This document shows, piece by piece, positions 30,190-38,407 of a stretch of 64,000 bases of DNA. Every line of letters begins with the position of its first letter. The stretch's first letter is position 1. Origin of the DNA: Mycolicibacterium aichiense (GTDB taxonomy: Bacteria > Actinomycetota > Actinomycetes > Mycobacteriales > Mycobacteriaceae); NCBI RefSeq assembly GCF_010726245.1, contig NZ_AP022561.1, positions 2,356,001 to 2,420,000 on the forward strand, written 5' to 3'. The notes beneath the pieces were generated by a model. It saw only the letters and a list, made by a program, of their open reading frames with translations, made no database searches and was not told the origin of the DNA. The translations under genes and the position numbers were made by a program.

Positions 30190-31506
30190 ATGAAGTTCAC
30201 AACTCCAGGGTTGCGGCGCGCCGCAACATGTCTGGGCGCCATCGGCGCGTCAGCGCTCCTACTCTCAGGGTGCGCGGGCAGTGGCGGGCCGGAAGCCCCG
30301 TCCGCGACCGGGTCGGGCCAGGTCCCGACCGATATCTCGGGCACCGTCAACATCCTGATGGAGAACGTGCCCGACACTGACATCGTCAAGTCGATGATCC
30401 CCGAGTTCAACAAGAAGTACCCGAACATCAAGGTGAGCATCGAGCCGCAGACCTACGACCAGATCCGGGACAAGCTGGTCGCATCCTTCCAGGCGCCCAA
30501 GGCGACCTACGACCTCGTCGTCGTCGACAACGTCTGGATGAAGGACTTCGTCGCCGCGAACTGGTTGCAGCCGTTGGATTCTCGCATCGACTCAACAGCG
30601 GACTACGACTACGCAGACTTCTTCAAGCCGCTCACCGACATCGATACCGTCGACGGTAAGCGGTACGCGGTGCCGTTCTACAACTACGCGCTCGGCTACA
30701 TCTACAGCGTGCCCGACTACCAGAAGGCGGGCCTGAGCGAACCCAAGACCCTCGACGACCTGGTGGCCAACTCCAAGAAGCTGGTCTCCGGTGACCGGGC
30801 CGGCATCGCCATGCAGCCGCAGCGCGGCTACAAGGTCTTCGAGGAATGGGCCAACTTCCTGTTCGCCGCGGGCGGTTCGATCTACGACGACTCGGGCAAG
30901 TACACCCTCGACACCCCTGAGGCCAAGAAGGCGCTGTCCGCCTACGTCGACCTGTACAACACCGCCGCCCCGAAGAACAGCCTCAACTGGGGCTTCGACG
31001 AGGCCGGCCGGTCGGTGTCCAGCGGACAGTCGGCGTCACTGGTGAGTTACAACTGGAACCTGCCGTCACTGAACGCCCCGGACGGGACGGCGGCCAAGTC
31101 CGGCGTCGGCCCGTTCAAGCTGACGGCCATGCCCGGTGGCGTCGATGTGCTGGGCTCGTGGAGCTGGGCGATCCCGCAGAACTCCGGGAACGCCGACGCC
31201 GCATGGGCATTCGCCTCCTGGTTGACGTCCAAGCCGGTCGACCTCGAGCGGGTCGTCAAGGGCGGCGCGGTCATTCGCAGCAGCAGCACGCAGGATCCCA
31301 AGGTGCTCGCCGACGGATTCGGTGCCGACTATTACTCGGTGGTCAAAGACATCCTGTCCAAGGCCAAGCCGCTGAGCAACCAGACCAACGCCGAGGAGAT
31401 GATCCAGGCCGTCGGAACGGAATTGAACGAGGCCGTGGCAGGCACCAAGAGCATCGACGACGCGCTGCGCGACGCTCAGGCCGCAGCCGAGAAGACCCGG
31501 GGCTGA
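30190..31506 (+). CDS. ABC transporter sugar-binding lipoprotein
   Basis: A 438-residue extracytoplasmic solute-binding protein of the CUT1 type. The signal peptide ends in a lipobox LLSGC, with lipidated Cys at residue 28. The mature part has the family features IPEFNKKYPNIKVSIE, TYDLVVVDNVWMKDF and GKRYAVPFYNYALGYIY near the hinge, and WSWAIPQNSGNADAAWAFAS at the C-terminal lobe. GAAAAGGGGAAG precedes the ATG. It feeds the two permeases that follow. Confidence 0.92.
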   Translation: MKFTTPGLRRAATCLGAIGASALLLSGCAGSGGPEAPSATGSGQVPTDISGTVNILMENVPDTDIVKSMIPEFNKKYPNIKVSIEPQTYDQIRDKLVASFQAPKATYDLVVVDNVWMKDFVAANWLQPLDSRIDSTADYDYADFFKPLTDIDTVDGKRYAVPFYNYALGYIYSVPDYQKAGLSEPKTLDDLVANSKKLVSGDRAGIAMQPQRGYKVFEEWANFLFAAGGSIYDDSGKYTLDTPEAKKALSAYVDLYNTAAPKNSLNWGFDEAGRSVSSGQSASLVSYNWNLPSLNAPDGTAAKSGVGPFKLTAMPGGVDVLGSWSWAIPQNSGNADAAWAFASWLTSKPVDLERVVKGGAVIRSSSTQDPKVLADGFGADYYSVVKDILSKAKPLSNQTNAEEMIQAVGTELNEAVAGTKSIDDALRDAQAAAEKTRG

Positions 31507-31561
31507 CCCCGATTCTGACACTGTGGGATCCGGCGACCGTGACGAGTAGGGAGGACCCGGC

Positions 31562-32416
31562 ATGACCAGATTCAAATACGGGATGTTGAGTCCGCTGCTG
31601 GCGCTGTTCGTCGCGGTCGTCGGATTCCCACTGTTCTACGCGCTCTACCTCAGCGCCACCGACTACAAGCTCACCGATCGGCGCGCGCCCCGGTTCGTCG
31701 GGCTGACGAACTACCTCAACACCCTCACCAACCCGGACTTCTGGCAGGCATTCGGGACCACCGCCACCTACGTCCTGGTGGCGGTGGTACTCGAACTGGT
31801 CATCGGCCTGGTGCTGGCGATGGCGCTGCAGCGCCAGAAGTGGGCCCGGGACGTCACCCGCGCGATGCTGCTGGCGCCCATGTTCATCACGCCGGTCGCC
31901 GTCGGTCTGACGTTCCGCTTCCTGCTCAACGACCAGCTCGGCGCTATCCCGTTCGTGCTGAAGAAGTTCGGTGTGGACATCGATTTCCTGGGTTCGGGGC
32001 ACGCGCTGTACACGTTGGCCCTCATCGACGTCTGGCAGTGGACACCGTTCATGGTGCTGCTCTTGCTGGCCGGCCTGGAATCGATTCCCAAACAGCCGCT
32101 GGAGGCGGCCCGGGTGGACGGCGCCCCGCCCTGGTACGTGTTCTGGCGGGTCATCCTGCCGCTGCTGCGGCCCGTGCTGGCCGTCGCGGTGCTGCTGCGG
32201 GCGCTGGACGCGATGAAGGTCTTCGAATACGTCTACGCCACCACCAAGGGCGGGCCCGGCACCGAAACCCAGACGCTGCAGTACTACACGTATCAGACCG
32301 GCGTGCAGTTCTTCCGGCTCGGCAGCGCGGCCTCGATGGCGTTCGTGGTGCTCGCCGTGGTACTGACCGCGGTTGTGATCACCTTCCGGCTGCTGGAGAG
32401 GAACCGCGACGCATGA
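31562..32416 (+). CDS. ABC sugar transporter permease (MalF/UgpA type)
   Basis: A 284-residue inner-membrane permease with six helices. The ABC-docking EAA loop is present as EAARVDGAPPWYVFWRVILP. It also has the N-terminal YALYLSATDYKL and FVGLTNYLNTL segments of CUT1 permeases. AGGGAGG lies 8 nt before the ATG. It overlaps the next permease gene by 4 bp; the two should form the heterodimeric channel. Confidence 0.92.
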   Translation: MTRFKYGMLSPLLALFVAVVGFPLFYALYLSATDYKLTDRRAPRFVGLTNYLNTLTNPDFWQAFGTTATYVLVAVVLELVIGLVLAMALQRQKWARDVTRAMLLAPMFITPVAVGLTFRFLLNDQLGAIPFVLKKFGVDIDFLGSGHALYTLALIDVWQWTPFMVLLLLAGLESIPKQPLEAARVDGAPPWYVFWRVILPLLRPVLAVAVLLRALDAMKVFEYVYATTKGGPGTETQTLQYYTYQTGVQFFRLGSAASMAFVVLAVVLTAVVITFRLLERNRDA

Positions 32417-33228
32417 GCAGCGTGAAGGGATACACCCTGGCCCGCATCGTGGTGCTGTGGGTCGGCGTCGTCGTGGTGGTCATGCCGATCGCATGGATCG
32501 TCCTGGCCAGCTTCAAATCTCCTGTTCAGCTCAATGATCCGGCCCTCGTCTTGTTCAGCCCCAATCTGGACAGCTGGCGGTCGGTGCTGTCCTCGGGCAT
32601 CCTCGACGCGGCGGCACGCAGCTTCTTCGTCGCATCCATCAGCGTGGCCATCAGCCTCGTGGTCGGCTGCATGGGCGCCTACGCGATCACCACGTACCGG
32701 GCAGGTGGCACCGTCACCCGATTCGGACTGCTTGCCGCGCAGATGATTCCGCCGGCAGTGCTGGTCTTCCCGTTCCTCACCATGGCCTATGCGCTGCGCT
32801 TGCAGGACAGCCTGGTCCCGGTGATCTTCGCGCACCTGAGCTTCGTCGCGCCGGTGGTGACGTGGTTTCTCATCGGCTTCTTCGAGGCGGTGCCGAAGTC
32901 CATCGAAGAGCAGGCCCGAGTCGACGGTTTCGGCCGGTTCCGGGCGTTCCTGCTGGTGGTGTTGCCTCAAGTGTTGCCGGGCATCGGGGCGTCGGCGATC
33001 TTCGGCTTCACGCTGTCGTGGAACGACATGTTCTACGGCCTGATCCTGGCGCCGGGCAACGCGAAGATCCTGCCGGTGGCGATCGCCGGGTTCAACACCT
33101 TCCGCGGAGTGCAGATCGGGTCGATGTGCGCGGCGATCCTGATCGCCGTCGTCCCGGTTGTCATCGCGAGCTTCTTTGTTCAGCGCCGCCTGGTCCAGGG
33201 CATCAGCGGCGGCGCGGTCAAGACCTAG
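32413..33228 (+). CDS. ABC sugar transporter permease (MalG/UgpE type)
   Basis: A 271-residue inner-membrane permease with six helices. The EAA loop reads EEQARVDGFGRFRAFLLVVL. VVMPIAWIVLASFKSPVQL is the usual first helix and loop of MalG-type permeases, and SWNDMFYGLILAP lies in the C-terminal part. The ATG overlaps the preceding stop. Confidence 0.92.
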   Translation: MSSVKGYTLARIVVLWVGVVVVVMPIAWIVLASFKSPVQLNDPALVLFSPNLDSWRSVLSSGILDAAARSFFVASISVAISLVVGCMGAYAITTYRAGGTVTRFGLLAAQMIPPAVLVFPFLTMAYALRLQDSLVPVIFAHLSFVAPVVTWFLIGFFEAVPKSIEEQARVDGFGRFRAFLLVVLPQVLPGIGASAIFGFTLSWNDMFYGLILAPGNAKILPVAIAGFNTFRGVQIGSMCAAILIAVVPVVIASFFVQRRLVQGISGGAVKT

Positions 33229-33251
33229 CACGGCAGGAGAACGAAAACAGC

Positions 33252-34334
33252 ATGGCTACAGTCACTTTCAGTGGTGTGAACAAGGCCTACGGTGACGCTC
33301 GCATCGTCCACGACCTCGATCTCGAGATGGCCGACGGCTCGTTCACCGTATTGGTGGGTCCGTCGGGATGCGGTAAGTCGACGTCGCTTCGGATGCTGGC
33401 CGGCCTGGAACCCGTCACCGCAGGGACCATCAGGATCGGCGACAGGGACGTCACCGCGCTGGAACCCAAGGACCGCGACATCGCCATGGTGTTCCAGAAC
33501 TACGCGCTGTATCCGCACCTGACCGTCGAGCAGAACATCGCGTTTCCGCTGCGTGCCAAAAAGATCGCGAAGAAGGAAGCCCGCGATCGTGCCGCGGTCG
33601 TCGCCGAGACACTCGGCCTCACCGGCGCACTGTCGCGCAAGCCGAAGGACCTCAGCGGCGGTCAGCAGCAGCGCGTCGCGATCGGCCGGGCGATCATCCG
33701 GGAACCTGCGGTGTTCCTGTTCGACGAGCCGTTGAGCAACCTGGATGCCAAGCTCCGCGTCGAAACCCGCACCGAGCTGCTGCGCATCCAGCGCAGGCTG
33801 GGCATCACATCGCTGTATGTGACCCACGATCAGGAAGAGGCGATGACGCTGTCCGACCGTATGGTCGTGATGAACGAAGGCCGCATCGCCCAGCAGGGCG
33901 CCCCGCTGGAGGTGTACACCAAGCCGGCCAGCACTTTCGTCGCCGGCTTCGTGGGCAGTCCGAAGATGAATCTGGTGCCCGGCGTGATCGACGGCGGGCT
34001 GTTCCGCTCGACCGACGGCCTGGCGCTGCCGGTCGGAGACGTCGCCCGGCACTCCGAGCCGGTGACCGTCGGTTTCCGTCCGGAGCATCTCGTGCTGAGC
34101 CGGGCCGACGGCGACAGCGACCGACCACTCGGCTCCACCGGCCGGGTGGCCCTGATCGAGCATCTCGGCCCGCGCGCGATCGTCGCCGTCGAGGCGTCCG
34201 GCTGCACGCTGGTGAGCGTTCTCGACATCGCGCAGCTCGGTGATCTCGCCGAAGGCGCCCGGGTGGCGATGTCGGTCCGCGACGGCGGACTGCACGTCTT
34301 CGACAAGACCACCGGCGCTCGCATCGAGTCGTGA
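33252..34334 (+). CDS. ABC sugar transporter ATP-binding protein (MalK/UgpC/MsmK type)
   Basis: A 360-residue ATPase that powers the importer. Walker A is GPSGCGKST at residues 36-44, the Q-loop lies in MVFQNYALYPHLTV, the signature is LSGGQQQR at about 134-141, Walker B is VFLFDEPLSNLDAK, and the switch His is in VTHDQEEAMTLSDR. The C-terminal regulatory OB domain (TVGFRPEHLVLS) is typical of CUT1 ATPases. AGGAG lies upstream of the ATG. Its stop overlaps the next gene. Confidence 0.94.
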   Translation: MATVTFSGVNKAYGDARIVHDLDLEMADGSFTVLVGPSGCGKSTSLRMLAGLEPVTAGTIRIGDRDVTALEPKDRDIAMVFQNYALYPHLTVEQNIAFPLRAKKIAKKEARDRAAVVAETLGLTGALSRKPKDLSGGQQQRVAIGRAIIREPAVFLFDEPLSNLDAKLRVETRTELLRIQRRLGITSLYVTHDQEEAMTLSDRMVVMNEGRIAQQGAPLEVYTKPASTFVAGFVGSPKMNLVPGVIDGGLFRSTDGLALPVGDVARHSEPVTVGFRPEHLVLSRADGDSDRPLGSTGRVALIEHLGPRAIVAVEASGCTLVSVLDIAQLGDLAEGARVAMSVRDGGLHVFDKTTGARIES

Positions 34335-35074
34335 TGGACACCGCGGAGTTGCTCGACGTTGCCCTGGCTGCCGCCCGCAGCGGGGCGGACGTGCTCGCGG
34401 CAGGCGCCCGAGGCGATCTCCAGATCACGACCAAGGGGGAGCGGGGCAATCTGGTCACCAACGTCGACGTCGCCGCCGAGCATGCGGTGCGGGGGGTGAT
34501 CGACGCGCGGCGGCCCGCCGACGAGATCACCGGGGAGGAACTGCCCCCCGCCGTGCGGCGGCGCGCTGCGGTGAGATGGTCGATCGATCCACTCGACGGG
34601 ACCACCAACTTCACCAGGGGAATCCCTTACTACGCAACGTGTGTCGGCGCAGTGGACGCCGAAGACCGCTGGCTCGCCGGGGCGGTGGTGGCCCCGGCGC
34701 TGGGCAAGACCTACTTCGCGCAGCGCGGCGGCGGCGCCTGGCTCGCCGACGCGGCCGGGGTACGCCGGCTCACCGGCCCTGACGGTGACCGAGGGGCGCG
34801 ACTGCTGGGCATGGGTTATTCGTACTCCGCCGATGTCCGCCGCGAGCAGTTCACGTTGACCGCGCAGCACATGCGCGAGTACACCGACGCCCGGATCTTC
34901 GGTTCGGCGGCGTTGGCGATCTGCGCCGTCGCCGAGGGAGCCATCGACGGGTTCGTCGAAACCGACCTCGCCGAGCATGATTGGGCCGCCGCGGCCGTCA
35001 TCGCCGAAGAAGCCGGGCTCCGGGTCAGCCGGCCGGTCCCGGGGGCGTCGGCAGTGGCCGTCGAGCTGCCGTGA
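34334..35074 (+). CDS. inositol monophosphatase family protein
   Basis: A 246-residue Mg-dependent sugar phosphatase of the IMPase superfamily. Metal ligands are in GEELPP (Glu), SIDPLDGTTNFTRGIPYYAT (the DPxDGT motif) and the C-terminal LAEHDWAAAAVIAEEAG (the WD motif, here HDWAA). It is the last gene of the sugar operon, coupled by TGATG to the ATPase. It may dephosphorylate a pathway intermediate; the substrate is not evident. Confidence 0.87.
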   Translation: MDTAELLDVALAAARSGADVLAAGARGDLQITTKGERGNLVTNVDVAAEHAVRGVIDARRPADEITGEELPPAVRRRAAVRWSIDPLDGTTNFTRGIPYYATCVGAVDAEDRWLAGAVVAPALGKTYFAQRGGGAWLADAAGVRRLTGPDGDRGARLLGMGYSYSADVRREQFTLTAQHMREYTDARIFGSAALAICAVAEGAIDGFVETDLAEHDWAAAAVIAEEAGLRVSRPVPGASAVAVELP

Positions 35075-35355
35075 GGTCCGACCACTGCGTTAGCACAATT
35101 CGCGACGTCTCGCAGCGTAATTTGCTGCATTGATGAGCGTTAAATCGTGGGGGCGAGGGTGATGGCTGAAATCAGGCTCTCTGCCTAAGTCTTTGGCTAG
35201 GTGCGTGGTGGTGCACTTACTTAGATCAGTTCATCTTCGGTTGCCAAACCATCCACTGCTGTTTACAGTAACTCCGCGGGTTCGCCATCTGGTGCTGTCA
35301 TTGTGCACCGCGGAGGCGTCGTCTCATCGCACATCGTTATCGGGGGGTTTGGGTC
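35075..35355. other. 281-bp intergenic region upstream of the secreted pair
   Basis: A comparatively AT-rich stretch between the sugar operon and the exported-protein pair. No open frame longer than a few dozen codons seems genuine, and I see no RNA gene. It should hold the promoter of the exported proteins, but no convincing -35/-10 pair stands out. A GGGGGG run about 12 nt before the GTG at 35356 may serve as ribosome-binding site. Confidence 0.4.
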
Positions 35356-36837
35356 GTGGGAGCAACTTCTTCGCGCCAGTCGGCAGTGCGCTACGCACGG
35401 ATCGGTGGCTTGGCCGTCGCGACCGGACTCGGGGCCGCGCTGGCCACCGGGCACGGAATCGCCGCCGCGGCACCGTCATCCAATGACACTGGCTCGCACG
35501 GTACCGAGTCCAAGTCAGCGGGACCGCAGCGCGCGGCCGCCAAGTCGAAGCCGGCCACATCGAAGTCGGATGCCTCGAAGTCGGACACGTCGAAGTCTGG
35601 TTCAGTGCGGGCCGGCGCAGCCACCCGGCCGGCCTTGCAGACCTCGGCATCGGTCAAGGCCGCCACCGTCCGATCGGCGACCAATCCGTTGGCGTCATTG
35701 AAAGGTGGTGGCGCACCCGCGATTCCATCACCAGCGGATCTCGAAGCGATGCTGGGGGGCGTGCGCCGGGATCTGGAGCACATGCAATCGGCGCTCTCGC
35801 AGTCGGTGACGAACTTGTTCACCAACCCCGCCGGCTCCATGACCGCGGGTCTGGCCGCGCTGCGCACTGCTGCCGCCACTATCGACACCAGGTCGTCCGA
35901 TACCCCGTCCAAGGGATTCCAGCTCTACACGATCTACAACATGGCGCCGACGTCGCTCACCTTGACCGACGTGAAGATCATCACGCCCGAAGGCGCCGGC
36001 CGGTCCATCGTCAGGACGCCTCCGGTCGGCACCATCGTCGCTCCGGGCGAGAAGATCACGCTCGAACTCGCCCAGAAGCGCACCTCGATCCTCGGACTGT
36101 TCACGACCACGGCGTTCCGGGACACCGATGTGATCCTGTCGTTCAAGGACAGCGACGGCGCCATCATTGATGTCCGTGCGGAATACACCTATTGGCAGGC
36201 TCGGCCGGTGACCGGCAATGGCGGCCTGGCGATTTGCGATACCAGCCGGTGCAAGGTGGAAGGTGACGAAGGGGACGCCCGCCGGACGGTGTTCGTGCTC
36301 GCTGCCGGCAACTCTGCGCTCGACGCGACCAACCTGCCGGTGGATCGTCAACAGAAGCTCGTCGGTCTCTGCAGTGCATCTGGGGTGAGCTGCCGATGGG
36401 TGGACTCGAAAGTCATAACCGGTGGCAGCGGCCAGGCACAGGTGGTCGGTTCGGTCGTGCACAACAACACCGACAAGGACACGAGTTCGCCAGTGGCCAT
36501 TACGGTCTCGAAGGCGTACTCGTCCAGCCTCAAGGGCGGCGTCAAGGGTGGGTTCGACCTACTGGGCGTGATCAAGGCTGAAGTCAGCACCGAATACACC
36601 AGCACGTGGACCGACACCTTCACCACCACTCAGACGGTGCAGGTCCCGCTGCCGCCGCACACCACGGGGTGGGTCGAGGCCAAGGTTCCGGTTGACGTCG
36701 TGACCGGAACGCTGGTTGTGCAGACGCCGGTACAGACGATCTACCTGAGCAACGTCCGGGTGGAAGTTCCCATTGCGGGCGGCACTCCAGAACTCTTCAT
36801 CGAGAATCGTGCGATTCCCAGAACGATCAAAGTCTAG
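35356..36837 (+). CDS. exported protein with Ser/Lys-rich linker and aerolysin-like C-terminal pattern
   Basis: A 493-residue protein. Residues 1-40 look like a signal peptide (IGGLAVATGLGAALATGHGI, then AAAAP). A linker of about residues 62-85 repeats SKSD-type units. Residues 120-360 are a beta-rich body with a cluster of four cysteines (ICDTSRC and LCSASGVSC). From about 367 to 460 the sequence alternates polar and hydrophobic residues, with KGGVKGGFDLLGVIKAEVST, a Thr-rich strand, then PLPPHTTGWVEAKVPV. This resembles aerolysin/ETX-MTX2 beta-pore proteins; I infer the fold and cannot prove it. The PGRS-like gene follows 54 bp later. Confidence 0.6.
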   Translation: MGATSSRQSAVRYARIGGLAVATGLGAALATGHGIAAAAPSSNDTGSHGTESKSAGPQRAAAKSKPATSKSDASKSDTSKSGSVRAGAATRPALQTSASVKAATVRSATNPLASLKGGGAPAIPSPADLEAMLGGVRRDLEHMQSALSQSVTNLFTNPAGSMTAGLAALRTAAATIDTRSSDTPSKGFQLYTIYNMAPTSLTLTDVKIITPEGAGRSIVRTPPVGTIVAPGEKITLELAQKRTSILGLFTTTAFRDTDVILSFKDSDGAIIDVRAEYTYWQARPVTGNGGLAICDTSRCKVEGDEGDARRTVFVLAAGNSALDATNLPVDRQQKLVGLCSASGVSCRWVDSKVITGGSGQAQVVGSVVHNNTDKDTSSPVAITVSKAYSSSLKGGVKGGFDLLGVIKAEVSTEYTSTWTDTFTTTQTVQVPLPPHTTGWVEAKVPVDVVTGTLVVQTPVQTIYLSNVRVEVPIAGGTPELFIENRAIPRTIKV

Positions 36838-36891
36838 CGTCGCGTTCATCGAATACGACTGCCGCACAGCTGAACTCAGGGGGAGATACTA

Positions 36892-38382
36892 ATGGCGCAA
36901 ACTCGTGGCGTCCGCGGGGCCGTCGGCCGGTGCATGGGGACGTTCGCCCCGCCCGTGATCACCGGCGTGGTGGTCGCCGGCTCGGTGGTGATACCGGCCG
37001 TCACGCAGTCGGCCGCGCCTGCTGCCGAGCTGCCCACCGCTTCCACTGCCACAGCCCCGATGGCCTACCCGTCTGTTCCGGTTGCGCCTGTCCCCCTTAC
37101 TCCCAGCACGGGGGCGTCGGTCGTCGTACCGTCGCGGGTTGCGGAATCCTCGCAGCTGCCCGCCGTCATCGCGCATGCGACCGTGTCGACCGTCAGCGCT
37201 TCCGACGTGGCGACCCCGACGGCACTGGTCGCCGCCCGGGTCTTCGCCACCCCCACAGCGGCCCCGGTGCGTGTCGACACCTCGGCTCACAAGACTGTGG
37301 CGCTCGCCGCCGCCGTACCCGGCCCGCTCGCCGAAGTTGCCGATATGGTCCGTTATTTCATCGGCAACGGCGTCGACGCACCGGCGGACTGCACGGGTGC
37401 GGCGTGCAACGGCGGCAACGGCGGAATCCTGTTCGGCAACGGCGGCAATGGCGCCAACGGTGGCCGCGGCGGTAACGCCGGTCTGTTCATGGGGATCGGC
37501 GGTGACGGCGGTGACGGTGCCGATGCCGTGTACGACGACGATGGCAACCAGCTGTCGGCGGCGGTAGACGGTGGCGCCGGTGGTGCGGGCGCGGCCTTGT
37601 TCGGGTACGGCGGCTCGGGCGGCGCCGGCGGTGCGGACATCCGGGCGATCGGAGACGCGTTCGGCGCCGACGGCGGTGTGGGCGGCAAGGGCGGTGTGTT
37701 CGGCTCTGGTGGCCGAGGCGGTGCCGGCGGGAAGGCCATCACCGAGAGCGGCAATGCCGTTGCCGGCGACGGCGGCGCCGGTGGCGCCGGCACGATCGGT
37801 TCCGGCGGCAAGGGCGGCAAAGGCGGCGACGCGGAGGCGACCAGCGACGACGTTGCCGACGTCGCATTCGGCGGCGAAGGCGGCCGGGGCGGTGACGCCG
37901 CTTATGGGGCGTCGGGCAACGGTGGCGACGGCGGTTATGGAGACGCGTACAACGTCGCTCAAGGCGTCGGCGGTCCCGGCGGCGCGGGCGGAAAGGTCGG
38001 CATCGGTGCCGGTGGACACGGCGGCGACGGCGGCGGCGCGTACTCCGACGACGGGGGAGCTTTCGGCGGCGACGGTGGTGCCGGCGGCAGCGGCGCTGCC
38101 CTGTCGAGCGGTGGTAACGGCGGTGATGGCGGCGGATCGGCGACCTGGGGCACGGGCGAAGCGAGCGGCGGCGCCGGCGGTGCCGGGGGCAAGGGCGGCC
38201 CATTGGGCAGCACCGGCAGACCGGGGACGAGCGGGTCGTCCGACAACGACGTCGACGGGAACATCACCGGAACGACCGCCAAAGCCTCCAAGCCGTCCGC
38301 CAAAGCCTCGAAATCGGCTGCCAACGGCCCGGATTCGGCCGCGAAGGCCCCGAAATCGGCTGCGAAGGGCAAGAGAGGCTGA
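36892..38382 (+). CDS. PGRS-type glycine-rich protein without PE domain, Lys/Ala-rich tail
   Basis: A 496-residue protein. The N-terminus has a hydrophobic segment (PPVITGVVVAGSVVIPAVTQ) that could be an export signal or anchor, then an Ala/Pro/Val-rich stretch to about residue 150. Residues about 165-450 are GGxGG repeats opened by NGGNGGILFGNGGNGANGG, very like PGRS domains of M. tuberculosis PE_PGRS proteins, but no PE domain is present. The last 40 residues are Ala/Lys/Ser-rich (KASKPSAKASKSAAN). GGGGGAG lies before the ATG. Function unknown; probably cell-surface. Confidence 0.72.
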   Translation: MAQTRGVRGAVGRCMGTFAPPVITGVVVAGSVVIPAVTQSAAPAAELPTASTATAPMAYPSVPVAPVPLTPSTGASVVVPSRVAESSQLPAVIAHATVSTVSASDVATPTALVAARVFATPTAAPVRVDTSAHKTVALAAAVPGPLAEVADMVRYFIGNGVDAPADCTGAACNGGNGGILFGNGGNGANGGRGGNAGLFMGIGGDGGDGADAVYDDDGNQLSAAVDGGAGGAGAALFGYGGSGGAGGADIRAIGDAFGADGGVGGKGGVFGSGGRGGAGGKAITESGNAVAGDGGAGGAGTIGSGGKGGKGGDAEATSDDVADVAFGGEGGRGGDAAYGASGNGGDGGYGDAYNVAQGVGGPGGAGGKVGIGAGGHGGDGGGAYSDDGGAFGGDGGAGGSGAALSSGGNGGDGGGSATWGTGEASGGAGGAGGKGGPLGSTGRPGTSGSSDNDVDGNITGTTAKASKPSAKASKSAANGPDSAAKAPKSAAKGKRG

Positions 38383-38384
38383 CC

Positions 38385-38407
38385 AGCCGGGCCGCGGCGG
38401 GCCGGCT
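38385..38407. terminator. GC-rich hairpin between convergent genes
   Basis: AGCCGG (38385-38390) and CCGGCT (38402-38407) can form a stem between the ends of the PGRS-like gene and the beta-lactamase-like gene. It lacks a U-tract. It could serve either strand. Confidence 0.33.

Noticed and set aside
37390..38240. Dense short repeats that could suggest a CRISPR or satellite array
   Set aside because: They are GGxGG codon repeats inside a continuous reading frame, with no constant repeat/spacer structure.
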